Part shown: piece after piece, positions 38,591 to 49,100 of the stretch
Layout of the letters: each line of letters opens with the position of its first letter
How positions within the stretch are numbered: position 1 is the first letter of the stretch
Assembly (NCBI GenBank): GCA_025060195.1
Contig: JANXCQ010000006.1
Coordinates: forward strand, 95,480 to 159,479
Direction: 5' to 3'
DNA: 64,000 nucleotides
Source: Gemmatales bacterium
GTDB lineage: Bacteria; Planctomycetota; Planctomycetia; Gemmatales; HRBIN36
Program-made: the position numbers and the translations under genes
The notes under the pieces: model-generated
Told to the model about the DNA's origin: nothing
The model's input: the letters and a program-made list of their open reading frames with translations, nothing else
Databases searched by the model: none

Positions 38591-40267
38591 ATGAGCGGTT
38601 CTGTGTGGGTAGATGGGTTGACCTTTCCCGAGGTGTTACGCCGCACGGTCGAGCGCTGGCCCCAACGCGAGGCGATGGTCTTTCCGCAAATCGGATACCG
38701 CATTACTTGGCATCAGTTTGGCCAGGAGGTCGAGCGCGCCGCCCGTGCCTTGCTGGCCCTGAACATTCAGCCGAACGAACACGTGGGCATCTGGGCGACC
38801 AACTGGCCCCAATGGGTCATTCTCCAGTTGGCCACTGCCACCGTAGGGGCCGTCCTGGTTAACATTAATCCTGCCTATCGCGTCCACGAGTTGGAATACA
38901 TTCTGAAGCAGGCTGACATTTCCGTTCTCTTCCTGACTGACCGTTTCAAGCAGTCGGACTATTTCGCCATGCTGCGCGAATTGTGTCCGGAACTGACCTC
39001 CTGTCCACTGGAACTCCGCCCCTCAGTGCGCTGTCCACGCTTGCGCCACGTTATCAGCATCCAGTCCACCAAGCTCCCGGGCATGAAGAATTGGGAAGAG
39101 TTCCTGAATCTCGCCGAGCAAGTGGCCGTTGAGGCAGTGCATCATCGGGCCGAGTTTCTCAGCCCTCATGATGTAGTCAACATCCAATACACGTCCGGGA
39201 CAACCGGTTTTCCCAAGGGCGCCATGCTGACCCACCGTAATCTCCTCCTGAATGCGTATTACGTCGGGGAGCGGCTCGGGTTTACGGAAAACGACCGCTT
39301 GTGCATTCCCGTGCCGTTTTACCACTGTTTCGGCTGTGTGATGGGAACGCTGATGTGCGTCATCTATGGGGCGACCATGGTGGTTCCCGCCGAGGTATTC
39401 GACCCCCTGGCCACACTGCAAGCCATTCACCAGGAACGCTGTACTGCAATCTACGGAGTGCCCACCATGTTCCTGGCCGAGTTGAATCATCCCCGCTTCG
39501 GCGAATTTGACCTTTCCTCGTTGCGCACAGGTATCATGGCGGGAAGTCCGTGTCCCATCGAGCTGATGAAGCAAGTCGTGGAAAAAATGGGTTGCCGCGG
39601 CATCACCATTGCCTATGGCCTGACGGAAGCCTCGCCTGTCATCACCCAGACGCATACCACCGACAGCCTGGAACACCGTGTAGGTACGGTGGGTCAACCG
39701 TTACCAGGCCTCGAAGTGCGCATCGTTAAGCCCGGCACGTGGGAAGATGTCGCCCCCGGGGAACCAGGAGAATTGATAGTTCGGGGCCACGGTGTCATGA
39801 AGGGCTACTACAACAAACCCGCTGAGACGGCCGAGGTGCTCAGTCCCGAAGGCTGGCTGCGTACCGGCGACTTGGCAATGCAGACGCCCGACGGATATTA
39901 TCGCATCACGGGACGCATCAAGGACATGATCATCCGCGGGGGCGAAAACATCTATCCTCGGGAAATCGAAGAATTCTTACTGACTCATCCTAAGATTCTC
40001 GACGTCCAGGTCGTGGGTTTACCAGATGAAAAATACGGCGAAGAAGTGAGCGCCTGGATACGTGTGAGACCGGGGATGACATTGACCGAAGAGGAAGTGC
40101 GCGATTTCTGCCGCGGCCGCATCGCCCATTACAAAATCCCCCGCTACATCGTCTTCGTGGACGAATATCCCACGACCGTGACGGGTAAGGTGCAAAAATT
40201 TAAACTCCGGGAAATGGGCATTGAACGCTTCGGCCTGCAGCGTGCTGCCGCCATCGAAACCGCATGA
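38591..40267 (+). CDS. AMP-binding acyl-CoA synthetase
   Basis: Activates a carboxylic acid with ATP and CoA via an acyl-adenylate; the family is long- or medium-chain fatty-acyl-CoA ligase. Length 558. The P-loop-like motif YTSGTTGFPKGAMLTHRN, the AYGLTEASPVITQ adenylate motif, GWLRTGDLA and the hinge GRIKDMIIRGGENIYPREIE are present, with catalytic lysine in TGKVQKFKLRE. A very strong Shine-Dalgarno (GGAGGAG) precedes the ATG. It lies 150 bp downstream of the enoyl-CoA hydratase on the same strand; together they suggest fatty-acid uptake or degradation. Confidence 0.95.
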   Translation: MSGSVWVDGLTFPEVLRRTVERWPQREAMVFPQIGYRITWHQFGQEVERAARALLALNIQPNEHVGIWATNWPQWVILQLATATVGAVLVNINPAYRVHELEYILKQADISVLFLTDRFKQSDYFAMLRELCPELTSCPLELRPSVRCPRLRHVISIQSTKLPGMKNWEEFLNLAEQVAVEAVHHRAEFLSPHDVVNIQYTSGTTGFPKGAMLTHRNLLLNAYYVGERLGFTENDRLCIPVPFYHCFGCVMGTLMCVIYGATMVVPAEVFDPLATLQAIHQERCTAIYGVPTMFLAELNHPRFGEFDLSSLRTGIMAGSPCPIELMKQVVEKMGCRGITIAYGLTEASPVITQTHTTDSLEHRVGTVGQPLPGLEVRIVKPGTWEDVAPGEPGELIVRGHGVMKGYYNKPAETAEVLSPEGWLRTGDLAMQTPDGYYRITGRIKDMIIRGGENIYPREIEEFLLTHPKILDVQVVGLPDEKYGEEVSAWIRVRPGMTLTEEEVRDFCRGRIAHYKIPRYIVFVDEYPTTVTGKVQKFKLREMGIERFGLQRAAAIETA

Positions 40268-40403
40268 ACAACCGAACGGCCTATGTTGTTGTAACCACTT
40301 GCCGTCAAACGATAAGACTACCGTAGCGCCCGCGTTCGATGAGTTTCTGACCCGCGCACTAACCAGCCCACTAAATAGGTGTAAGCATCTTCAAGCGGGC
40401 AGG

Positions 40404-40697
40404 CTAACCTACGGGAGGCGCGCTCTCTTCGAACTTTGGAGCCGTGGGCGAAATGCGTCGCGGCGGCGCCGGCGGCTCGGCCGCACCCGGACTACCTGAA
40501 CCGGCGCTATACGGGGCCGTCTGCGGGGGCTCGATGTCTTCTTCAATGCCTCGTAAGCCCTTCTTGAACTCCACGATGCCCTTACCCAGGTAACGACCCA
40601 CTTCCGGCAAACGCCGCCCAAAGAGCAACACGCCCACGAGCAAGATGATTATCAACTCGGGCGTTCCTATGTTGAAGAAAGCCAGCGGTATGTGCAT
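40404..40697 (-). CDS. tatA: Sec-independent translocase subunit TatA/TatE
   Basis: 97 residues. The N-terminal transmembrane helix (TPELIIILLVGVLLFG), the FGRRLPEVGRYLGKG hinge with conserved Phe-Gly, and the amphipathic helix (IVEFKKGLRGIEED) define TatA. The tail is Pro/Ala/Ser-rich, as is common. GGGAGAGG precedes ATG 40697. TatA forms the pore that passes folded proteins; three oxidoreductases in this window carry twin-arginine signals and are plausible clients. tatC is not nearby. Confidence 0.95.
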   Translation of the reverse strand: MHIPLAFFNIGTPELIIILLVGVLLFGRRLPEVGRYLGKGIVEFKKGLRGIEEDIEPPQTAPYSAGSGSPGAAEPPAPPRRISPTAPKFEESAPPVG

Positions 40698-40824
40698 GGA
40701 TCCTCTCCCTCATCTCAGCTAGGGACGCTTATGCAACCTGCACTTTGGGAACAAGGTCTTGCGCAGGTCGCTTCTTCCCTACTAATAATATACACCGCAT
40801 CGCCGTTTTTGTTCACATAGCGCC

Positions 40825-42897
40825 TTAGTAAGGCTGATAGGATTTCTCCTCTAGCAACCGTGAACCGAGCAATAAGTTGATACGTTTCTTCACGTCTGCG
40901 CGGCGATCATTATGGCGATACACGGAACGAGCCAACTCGATGAAATGCGAACCGAAATCCTGCCTGCGCTCACAGTCGCGGAGTTCGTCTTCCACTTGCC
41001 ATAGCGTCAAATTCACCGCCTGCAGTTCCGCGACCAGGTTTTGTAACTCCACCGATTGGGGCAAACTTCGCTCGGCGATGCGTTCCAACTCCGCTAACTC
41101 GATCTCCACATGACGGAGTTTTTCCCAGTCGGTAATCCGCTCTCGCTTGATACGCAAAATGGTGATCTTGTCCAGTAACTCGCCCGGCGAAATGGGTACT
41201 AAAATATCAACCGAGTTCGTGTTACGACCCCTTCCTAGGTTCTGTTCCACTAAGGAGCACAGATGCTTTGCCACTTGGGCGAATACTGTTGCCCAATCGT
41301 GGCGCTTCGGTTGTCGAAACAGCCGCATCGTCGGATACCAGAACGTGGTCTCCCCTTCAGTGCCCCAGCGCCAATCACACACATAACCTAATAACAACCA
41401 TACGGGGCGCCCTAATGCTCCTGCTAAGTGCGCGATCGCCGAATCGATGCAAATTACCAAATCTAAATGCTGCATGATCGCGGCCGTATCCATAAAGGCT
41501 CCATGGGCCTCGTCGCGATGCCTCCCTAAGTCCACAACCGGAAAATCACATTTCGTCAATTGTTCCTCCCCAGGGCCTTTTTGCAAACTGACGAGTCTCA
41601 CTCCGGGGATTTCCGCTAAACTGCGGAACATCTGCAAAGGCACAGAACGTTGCCGATCATTGGGATAGTTCGGATTTCCCTGCCAGGCAATACCTACGCG
41701 AAATCCCTTGAGTTGGGACAAAATAGGACGCCAATGCTCAACTAAGTCACCATTAGGAGCAATATAAGGGACCTCAAAACGAATCGTGTCGGGAGCTGTT
41801 CCTATATATCGGGGCACACTAAGTAAAGGGCTATACACATCATATGGGGGTAACGGGTCGCCTTGGGCATAGCAACTCTCTAAGTCTACCACCCGGCTAA
41901 GCAAGGCAACTAAGTTTCGAGGACATTCTAATAACACGCGGGCGCCTTGCTGGCGTAAGACCTGAGCATAGCGGATAAACTGGATTGTATCTCCTATCCC
42001 CTGCTCGGCGACTAACATGATAGTCCTGCCATGGAGCGGTTCACCTTGCCAACGCGGTGAGGCAAACCTTTGCCATTCTGGGAGGTTAGTGTAAAGTCGA
42101 TGTTCATAATCGTCCCAGCCTTGCTGCCAGCGACCTTGAGTGAGATAAATCATGCCTCGGTTGAGATAGGCGAGATGATTTTGCGGATTATGGCGTAACG
42201 ATTCGTCAAAGCATTGCTGCGCTTCCGCATAGCGTCCCATAGTGGAAAGTATCGTGCCTAATGCATTCCAAGCGTCGGCATGTTGCGGCGCTAACTCTGT
42301 GGCCAAGCGTGCCCAACTTTCTGCTTCCCCTTCCTCCCCTAAAGCTAAAAGGCTGAGACTTAGGCCTATACATATATCGAGATGCCCAGATTGAGTTGCC
42401 AGGGCTAGACGAAAATGACGCACTGCTTCCGTATGACGCTGGAGCTGACGATAAAGCTGGGCAAGATTCGCATGTAAGACAGCCTGATCGGGACGGAGTT
42501 GCACCGCACGTTCTAAGTAAGGTAAGGCTTCCGAAATGCGGTTGAGATCGCGTAAGAGCAAAGCGAGGTTATTGAGCGCTTCCACAAACTGGCCGTCTAA
42601 GGCTAAGGCGCGATGAAAGGCCTGAACGGCTTCTTCCCACCGACCGAGCCGACGCAGAACCAATCCGAGATTTCCATACGCGGGGGCGTAATGCGGAAAA
42701 CGTTCAACGATTTGGCGAAAGGCGTTTTCAGCTTGAGTCAAACGGCCATGCTGGGCCAAGAGCACCCCCCACTCATTCATCCCCTCGGGCGAAGGTTGAG
42801 CTGGCCAGGCCTCTGCTACTCTACGTTCCGCCTCGCCCCATCGCCCCGCTTGCACCAGACGGGAAATTTCGTGCCAGAATTCCATCAACGTTGCCAT
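40825..42897 (-). CDS. TPR / GT9-like glycosyltransferase / DUF6165 fusion protein
   Basis: 690 residues in three parts. Residues 1-~285 are about eight TPRs (for example APAYGNLGLVLRRLGRWEEAVQAF). Residues ~300-550 resemble the GT-B heptosyltransferase/O-GlcNAc-transferase-like group: ILLEC-type Rossmann strand VLLECPRNLVALL, VGIAWQGNPNYPNDRQRSVPL and LVICIDSAIAHLAGALGRPVWLLL (nucleotide-sugar site). The last ~120 residues begin VDILVPISPGELLDKITILRIKRERI and match DUF6165, a domain often found with sugar metabolism. No signal peptide, so probably cytoplasmic and involved in envelope or protein glycosylation. The ATG at 42897 has only a weak ribosome site. Confidence 0.85.
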   Translation of the reverse strand: MATLMEFWHEISRLVQAGRWGEAERRVAEAWPAQPSPEGMNEWGVLLAQHGRLTQAENAFRQIVERFPHYAPAYGNLGLVLRRLGRWEEAVQAFHRALALDGQFVEALNNLALLLRDLNRISEALPYLERAVQLRPDQAVLHANLAQLYRQLQRHTEAVRHFRLALATQSGHLDICIGLSLSLLALGEEGEAESWARLATELAPQHADAWNALGTILSTMGRYAEAQQCFDESLRHNPQNHLAYLNRGMIYLTQGRWQQGWDDYEHRLYTNLPEWQRFASPRWQGEPLHGRTIMLVAEQGIGDTIQFIRYAQVLRQQGARVLLECPRNLVALLSRVVDLESCYAQGDPLPPYDVYSPLLSVPRYIGTAPDTIRFEVPYIAPNGDLVEHWRPILSQLKGFRVGIAWQGNPNYPNDRQRSVPLQMFRSLAEIPGVRLVSLQKGPGEEQLTKCDFPVVDLGRHRDEAHGAFMDTAAIMQHLDLVICIDSAIAHLAGALGRPVWLLLGYVCDWRWGTEGETTFWYPTMRLFRQPKRHDWATVFAQVAKHLCSLVEQNLGRGRNTNSVDILVPISPGELLDKITILRIKRERITDWEKLRHVEIELAELERIAERSLPQSVELQNLVAELQAVNLTLWQVEDELRDCERRQDFGSHFIELARSVYRHNDRRADVKKRINLLLGSRLLEEKSYQPY

Positions 42898-43402
42898 GAC
42901 TCATCTCGTTTCGAGGCCGGGCTGATCCGCCTTAGACATGATTCGAGGGAAGTTTGGGCACTTCAGGCATGGGGCCGTTCAGCAGTCGAGCCCGAGCAAC
43001 TTATGCTTTGGATTGGTAAGGTCGCCTCCCGTACCTTGATTATAGGGGTGCGACCCGATACACTGAATCGCTTTTCATAGACTCGACCCTATCGGTGAGG
43101 TTCCTGGTTCAGTCGTTCGCGGTTAGGCTTGTATCCGCAGACGATTAGTTCGTCGTGCCTATACCAAAGTAGGTTGCTCGTTTTCCTTGTAACTGCTGAT
43201 ACAATTGGGCAAATCGGAAAAATTTCTCTGTCACCCTTGTCGTCCCAATAAACTAATAATGCCCCACCTTGCAAAGCTCTCTTACACCGCTGATGAAAGG
43301 GATGATGAAATGGTTCGATACGGCGAAGGCTGACGTCGCTTGGCGCACTTGGACAGAGGTAATTCCCATTGGCTGAAAAATCCTTGGAAAGGGAGGGAGA
43401 TT
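42898..43402. other. Divergent intergenic region
   Basis: About 500 bp between the divergent TPR/glycosyltransferase and DUF763 genes, so promoters for both must lie here, but none could be assigned with confidence. Plus-strand frames here are antisense extensions or lack ribosome sites. No RNA gene seen. Confidence 0.45.
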
Positions 43403-44557
43403 ATGCCAACGCGACGTACTGCCGATTTGCCTTTACATCGGGGGGAGGCACCGGCTTGGCTCATGAAACGTATGGTGGAGATGGCAGAAGCCATCGGCAC
43501 CGTGATCGTGCGGGAATACGGCCCGGTGGAGTTATTGCGGCGGTTGAGCGATCCCTTCTGGTTCCAGGCGTTTGGCTGCGTGTTGGGCTTTGATTGGCAC
43601 TCCAGTGGCGTAACCACAACGGTATTGGCGGCATTGAAGGAAGCCTGCCGACGCTCCAATAACGACCTGGGAATCGTAGTTTGTGGCGGCAAGGGAGCAC
43701 TAGCCCGCAAAACGCCCGAGGAGATCCGCCGCATCTGCGAAAAGACGGGCGACCCCGCGGAGTCGCTGATTTATGCCAGCCGCATGGCAGCTAAGGTGGA
43801 TAGTGCTGCCGTTCAGGACAATTATGAGCTGTACCACCACTGTTTCTTGTTCGTTCCCGGCCAGCCGGTGTGGGCGGTTGTGCAGCAAGGCATGGATCCG
43901 CGTAAGCGTTATGCCCGTCGTTATCACTGGTTGTCGGAAGTCATGCCCAGTTTTGTGAGCGATCCGCACGCCGCCGTGGTCTGCGATAAACGGGGCGACT
44001 CCGTCTTAAATCTCGTGGCTGGCGAAGCAGAACGCCATCGCCAAGCACTAACGGCCTTGTCTCGAGAACATCCCGACAAACTTCTTCGTGAAGTGCGGAA
44101 GTTGTTAGAAAAAGGCGAGAAGCTTCCTTTCTTTCCCGCGACAAACCGAAACTCCGACGGCAATGGATTACGATTGCCCGCTCGCCATCGCTTATCGCCA
44201 CGGGACCTGAATCCTAACAGCTTACGCAAAGTTTTGCTGAAAACCTACGAGCGGCAGGCATCGGAATTTGAGCACCTGCTCGGGGAAGAAAATATTGGAG
44301 CGGCAGCCTTGCGGAGTCTGAGCTTGCTGGCGGAACTGATTTACAATGCTCCGGCCAGTCGACGCGATCCCGCCGCTTATAGCTTTGCTCACGGTGGTAA
44401 AGACGGTCAGCCGTATCCCGTCAATCGCCGACTCTACGATGAAAACATCCAACGCTTGCGTCGTTGGATCGAATTGGCACGCATAGGACAAGAGGCAAAG
44501 CTCGAAGCCTTGCGTGCCTTGGCCGCGTTTACTCAACACGCAGGTCTGGCTAGCTGA
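43403..44557 (+). CDS. DUF763 domain protein
   Basis: A 384-residue protein of the DUF763 family, known mostly from archaea, thermophiles and a few planctomycetes; function not established. ATG 43403 is chosen because GGGAGGGAG lies directly upstream; the frame is open 21 codons farther. Family features: RTADLPLHRGEAPAWLMKRM at the start, FWFQAFGCVLGFDWHSSGVTTTVLAALK, VVCGGKGALARKTPEEI, and FVPGQPVWAVVQQGMDPRKRYARRYHW. The middle has SFVSDPHAAVVCDKRGD. No known catalytic motif. Only 12 bases separate it from the nicotinate phosphoribosyltransferase start, so co-transcription is likely. Confidence 0.9.
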   Translation: MPTRRTADLPLHRGEAPAWLMKRMVEMAEAIGTVIVREYGPVELLRRLSDPFWFQAFGCVLGFDWHSSGVTTTVLAALKEACRRSNNDLGIVVCGGKGALARKTPEEIRRICEKTGDPAESLIYASRMAAKVDSAAVQDNYELYHHCFLFVPGQPVWAVVQQGMDPRKRYARRYHWLSEVMPSFVSDPHAAVVCDKRGDSVLNLVAGEAERHRQALTALSREHPDKLLREVRKLLEKGEKLPFFPATNRNSDGNGLRLPARHRLSPRDLNPNSLRKVLLKTYERQASEFEHLLGEENIGAAALRSLSLLAELIYNAPASRRDPAAYSFAHGGKDGQPYPVNRRLYDENIQRLRRWIELARIGQEAKLEALRALAAFTQHAGLAS

Positions 44558-44569
44558 TTGCTCCGACTC

Positions 44570-45937
44570 ATGCAGCCGCCGCGTCAACCCACAGGTTTGT
44601 TGCCCCGCGAAACGGAATTGGGTTTATTGACCGACTTCTACGAGTTAACGATGGCGGCGGGTTATTTTGTTCACGGTATGGCCGATTGGCCCGCCACGTT
44701 CGAGTTATGGGTCAGACGCTTACCTCCGCGCCGGAATTTCCTCGTCGCCGCGGGTCTGGAGCAAGCCGTTCATTATCTGCAACACCTGAGCTTTTCTCCC
44801 GCACAGGTGGAGTACCTTCGGCAACACCCTGTGTTTCGTCATGTCCCGCCGGCGTGGTTTGAAACCTTGGGCACCTTGCGTTTTACAGGGGAGGTGTGGG
44901 CAGTCCCTGAAGGAACGGTAGTTTTCGCCGGCGAGCCAATACTGCGCGTTACCGCTCCGCTCATGCAGGCGCAGATTATCGAAACTTACCTGATGACGAC
45001 AATTACGTTCCAGACGCTGGTCGCCACAAAGGCTGCACGGGTTGCGTTGGCGGCGCAAGGACGAACTGTGGTGGACTTTGGTTCCCGCCGTGCTCATGGC
45101 CCTCAAGCAGGTTTGCTAGCCGCGCGGGCCGCTTTCATTGCTGGCTGCGCCGGCACCAGCAACACCGAAGCCGCTCGATTACTCTCTATCCCTGCCCTGG
45201 GCACGCAGGCCCACTCCTGGATCATGGCGTTTCACGAAGAGACCGAGGCATTTCGTGCCTTCGGCCAAGTGTTCCCCGACGTAGGCACGATGCTGGTAGA
45301 TACCTACGACACATTACGAGGCGTGCGCCATGCCTTGGAATCTGGCGTACCGCTCAAAGCGGTGCGCATTGACAGTGGCGACTTGTTAGCGCTAAGCCAA
45401 GCCTGCCGACGCATCTTGGATGAAGCCGGGCGTCCTGACGTACGCATCATGGCCAGTGGCGACCTCAACGAGTATCGAATTCGGGACCTCCTAGCGGCAG
45501 GCGCGCCCATCGACATTTTCGGCGTCGGCACTGAAATGGTCACCAGCCGCGACGAACCGTCCTTGAACACCGTCTATAAGTTGGTAGCACTACAGACACC
45601 CCAAGGCTTGATAGGCACACTCAAGACCTCCCCCGAGAAACATACCTATCCCTTCGCGAAGCAGATTTATCGCCGCCGCGATTCGGCAGGTTACTTTGAG
45701 CAAGACTGGGTCGGACGCGCCGATGAACAAATGCCAGGGGAACCGTTATTAGAGATCGTCTTGCGCGACGGTGAACTCGTTCGTCCCTTGCCCACCCTTT
45801 CCGAGATTCAGCAACGTTGTCGCGCACAACTAACCGCACTACCCACCATTTGGCAGGAGTTGGAACCTGCACAGCACCCTTACCCAGTTTGCTTCAGCGA
45901 GAAACTGCGTTCTGCCGAAATAGTTGGCTCTCGGTAA
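44570..45937 (+). CDS. pncB: Nicotinate phosphoribosyltransferase
   Basis: Joins nicotinate to phosphoribosyl pyrophosphate in NAD salvage. 455 residues from ATG 44570; the frame can be opened at TTG 44558, but neither has a clear ribosome site and the ATG directly precedes the conserved GLLTDFYELTMA segment. VVDFGSRRAHGPQAGLLAARAAFIAGCAGTSN is the PRPP-binding loop, DTYDTLRGVRHAL and RIDSGDL follow, and IDIFGVGTEMVTS closes the barrel. Together with nadK at 20.6 kb this gives two NAD(P) genes in the window. Coupled to DUF763. Confidence 0.95.
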   Translation: MQPPRQPTGLLPRETELGLLTDFYELTMAAGYFVHGMADWPATFELWVRRLPPRRNFLVAAGLEQAVHYLQHLSFSPAQVEYLRQHPVFRHVPPAWFETLGTLRFTGEVWAVPEGTVVFAGEPILRVTAPLMQAQIIETYLMTTITFQTLVATKAARVALAAQGRTVVDFGSRRAHGPQAGLLAARAAFIAGCAGTSNTEAARLLSIPALGTQAHSWIMAFHEETEAFRAFGQVFPDVGTMLVDTYDTLRGVRHALESGVPLKAVRIDSGDLLALSQACRRILDEAGRPDVRIMASGDLNEYRIRDLLAAGAPIDIFGVGTEMVTSRDEPSLNTVYKLVALQTPQGLIGTLKTSPEKHTYPFAKQIYRRRDSAGYFEQDWVGRADEQMPGEPLLEIVLRDGELVRPLPTLSEIQQRCRAQLTALPTIWQELEPAQHPYPVCFSEKLRSAEIVGSR

Positions 45938-46168
45938 ATCGTGGCAGCGAGTTCCGACAGTCCCTTAGAGATGTTTGGCCGTCTCATTTTCGAGTTACAT
46001 CCCTTGGAATATGAGCAACTTGGTGCGCCGCGTTGACAAAACTTCCCGCCTTGTGCATAGGTCTGCTTGGTGCGGCAGAAAATGCGCGTCAAACCGCGGC
46101 AACTTCCCGGGTACCAGAATCGACTGCTTCACTAATTGGGTTCGGTACCCTTCGACAAAGGAAAGGGA

Positions 46169-49100
46169 ATGCCCTGGAAAATAGTCATGCTATTGCTAGC
46201 ACCACGCAACTTTGTTCTCTGGGGGCGGCGCATAATCCACGGCTTCGTGCGAATGTCAAGCTTTCGGAATCGGCTCAGTTGGTTACCTCGATGTTGGAGA
46301 GACGACATAGAACTCTGGTTGAAAACTTCCTCGCCAGAAACATATCAACGCGCGTTACAAGAAGGTTTCCTGGAAGCTCACCTGACGTATTTGCTCCAAA
46401 TCGCTCGGGAGCGTTATGCGACTTTACGTCGTTCAGGTTATCCTCGGCGCATAGCGCGACGCCTCGTGGAATCAGAACTCGCGGCCAAAATCGGCCACGT
46501 CGCCGCTCCTCCCGTAAGGAATGCCGCACCTGTTACCACGAGCGTTCCCGAAATCCCGCGGAACATCGAGCTCTGGCAGAGCGCTTTGGAGGACGCTTGG
46601 CGTCTCGCTGCTCCGGAAAGCTATGCCGAAGCGCAACGGCGCGGCATTGTTGAGCCGCATTTGGAGAACGTCCTGCACTGGGCACGCCAAGAATGGCAGA
46701 GTTGGGCAAACCATGAGCATTCCGATCCCATTTGCCTAACGCAATTGTTCCAGCAAGCACGGCTCCGGGCCATTCAAGTCAACTGGGACACGCCCTGTCT
46801 GCATCGCGACCCACAACGTTGGCCCGAAGACCTGATTCATCATTTGCAATATACCGCGCCCGAGCGGACTGCCATGTTAGCTCGGGCAGGGCAACTCCGC
46901 CAGCTTGCGGAGGAAATCGCTTCCCAGTTACGCCGTGCGAGCCAAAATTTGTCCACGCGTGATATGTCCATTGAGCAGTGGTTCGCATTTGCCCGTGCGG
47001 CCTTAATCTGGTCGCAACATCCCTGGCACGAGTTGACTCGTACGCAACGGTTCACCTCGCTCACTGTGGACATTGTCGGTAGCTGCAATGCTCGATGTCC
47101 ATTCTGCCCGCGCGTGGCCATGCCCGTAGAACGGAGTAAGGGCTTCATGGATTTTGAGCTGTTCCGCCGTATCTTGCAACGGGGTCGCGAACACCAGATA
47201 GACACCATCTATTTGTACTCCACGGGCGAGCCAACGCTTCACCCGCGCTTCGACGATTTCGTTGCCTTGGCCAAAGACCTAGGCTATTTCGTAGTTTGCT
47301 CGACGAATGGCTCGATGATGCATCAACACCGTCGCGGTCTGCGCCTAGCCGATTCCGTGCAACTTTCGATCGAAGGTTGGGACCGTGTCAGTTATGAACG
47401 TTACCGCTATCCTTTGCGCTTTGAACGGGTTTATGCCAATGTTCAGGAATACGCCGCCGTGAGACCTGCCCAGCAGCGATATGTCGTCAATTGTTTGCTC
47501 ACACGGAAGACTGACGTCGAACAATACGCCTTACTTTGGGGTCAATTTTTCGACGAAATCGTTTTCCACCCCATGTATCCCACCGCAGGGATAATCGACG
47601 GTCAACATCGGAGTATTCCGGAACCGAGGTTAGCGGAGGACTATTGGTCGTTCGAGCGGGCCATAGTGCCCGTTTGCTCCGACCCGTTTCAGAAGCTTAC
47701 CATAGCTTTCGATGGAAAACGCCTCCTCTGCTGCCAGGATTTTTCGGCCAGCTTGCCGTTGGGCCACGCCGACGACGACTGGAACCTCCTTTATCATAAT
47801 ACCGTCGTGGAGAAGGTGCGCCGCGAACTCCGTCGTCAGACCTTCGAAACATGTCAACAGTGCGGCAACTTAGTGGAGCTTCCAGCAGCAATCAAAGCGG
47901 CCTTCCTAGCGGAAATCAGCCGGGTCTGGCGCACTCACACAATCCGCGCTCAACCAAACACCGCTGCATTAGAAATCCGCATCGAGGATCCTCAGGTAGC
48001 GGCCTGGTTACGTCATATCGTTCGGGCAGCCGTCTCCGATACCGTGTCTGAGACTCGAACCTTTCCACCCAATGTACGATCAACCACTGCGGAACAGTCA
48101 CCAACGACCGACTGTGCGACCGTCGCTCTACCCCTGCTGGAAACCACCACGACAAGCGACCTGGACACTGATCTCTCGTCAACCGAAGAGAGACAGCCCC
48201 TGCCCCCGACTTTCATAGCCGAGGCAAATCATCCAGCGGCTCAGCGTGTCTTAGTGCTTATCAACGAGGTGGCCGAGTTCACAGCTTTAGCTCAGCTCGC
48301 GCAGCACCTGCGCGACCAATGCGCTTGGCATCCCATTCTCTACTTCACCGAACCTTACCCGCTTTTGACCAAACATGTGCTGCGTTGTCGGCAATGGCGA
48401 CTCCCGGTTTATGCCAGTCCGCGGGTGCTCAGGTATCTGACCCAGCCCTATTTGTTCGACAATAGCAGCACGGCCACGGTCGAGCTTGAACCACTCGACG
48501 CATCGCAAGAGGCCTTGCTTCAGTGGTGCCTGTCTCTCGGCGTGCCCGAACTGCCAGAACACCTAGCTATGTTGCGACGCGAACAAGCGTACTTCCGCCA
48601 AATCCTCGCAGAGCTTCGCCCTCAAGTTTTGGTGTTGGGTCAAGAAAATGTTTCCAAATTTTCCACCCTATATTCCCATACGGCCTTGCAGCAGGGTATT
48701 CCCAGCGTCATCGTTCCATGGTGCTTGGCTTCCCAAGGGGAATTCCTGCAAGCTCTGGCCGCCATTCCGCTTTACCACGCCACCACGGCCTCCGCGCGAG
48801 CTTTTTGTCAGCGGTTTCCTCGCTGGTGTTCGCTCAGCGACCAGCCGCTGTTACGCGCTCCGGTTTACGAAGCAGCGGCATTGGAAATTCTCGGTTGTGC
48901 CCCGGAAAATCCCTGGGCTTTCCAAAGTGGCTTCGCCTCGGCTTTAGCTGTCGAGAGTCCTTGGATGATGGAACACTACCGCCGCGAAGGCGTCCCGGAG
49001 CACCGCCTTCGCCTTACCGGCTCCTGGTGCGATGACGACCTCCACTCGGGTTTACGCCTTTGGCACCAGAAGCGCGAAGAGTTGTGCAAAGAACTGCACC

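Noticed and set aside
39023..39697. 224-codon minus-strand open frame
   Set aside because: Antisense to the acyl-CoA synthetase, whose motifs are unambiguous; a product of high GC and codon bias.
46033..46653. 206-codon plus-strand open frame
   Set aside because: Overlaps the start of the radical SAM fusion gene in another frame, has no ribosome site and no motif; composition is Arg/Ser-rich as in shadow frames.
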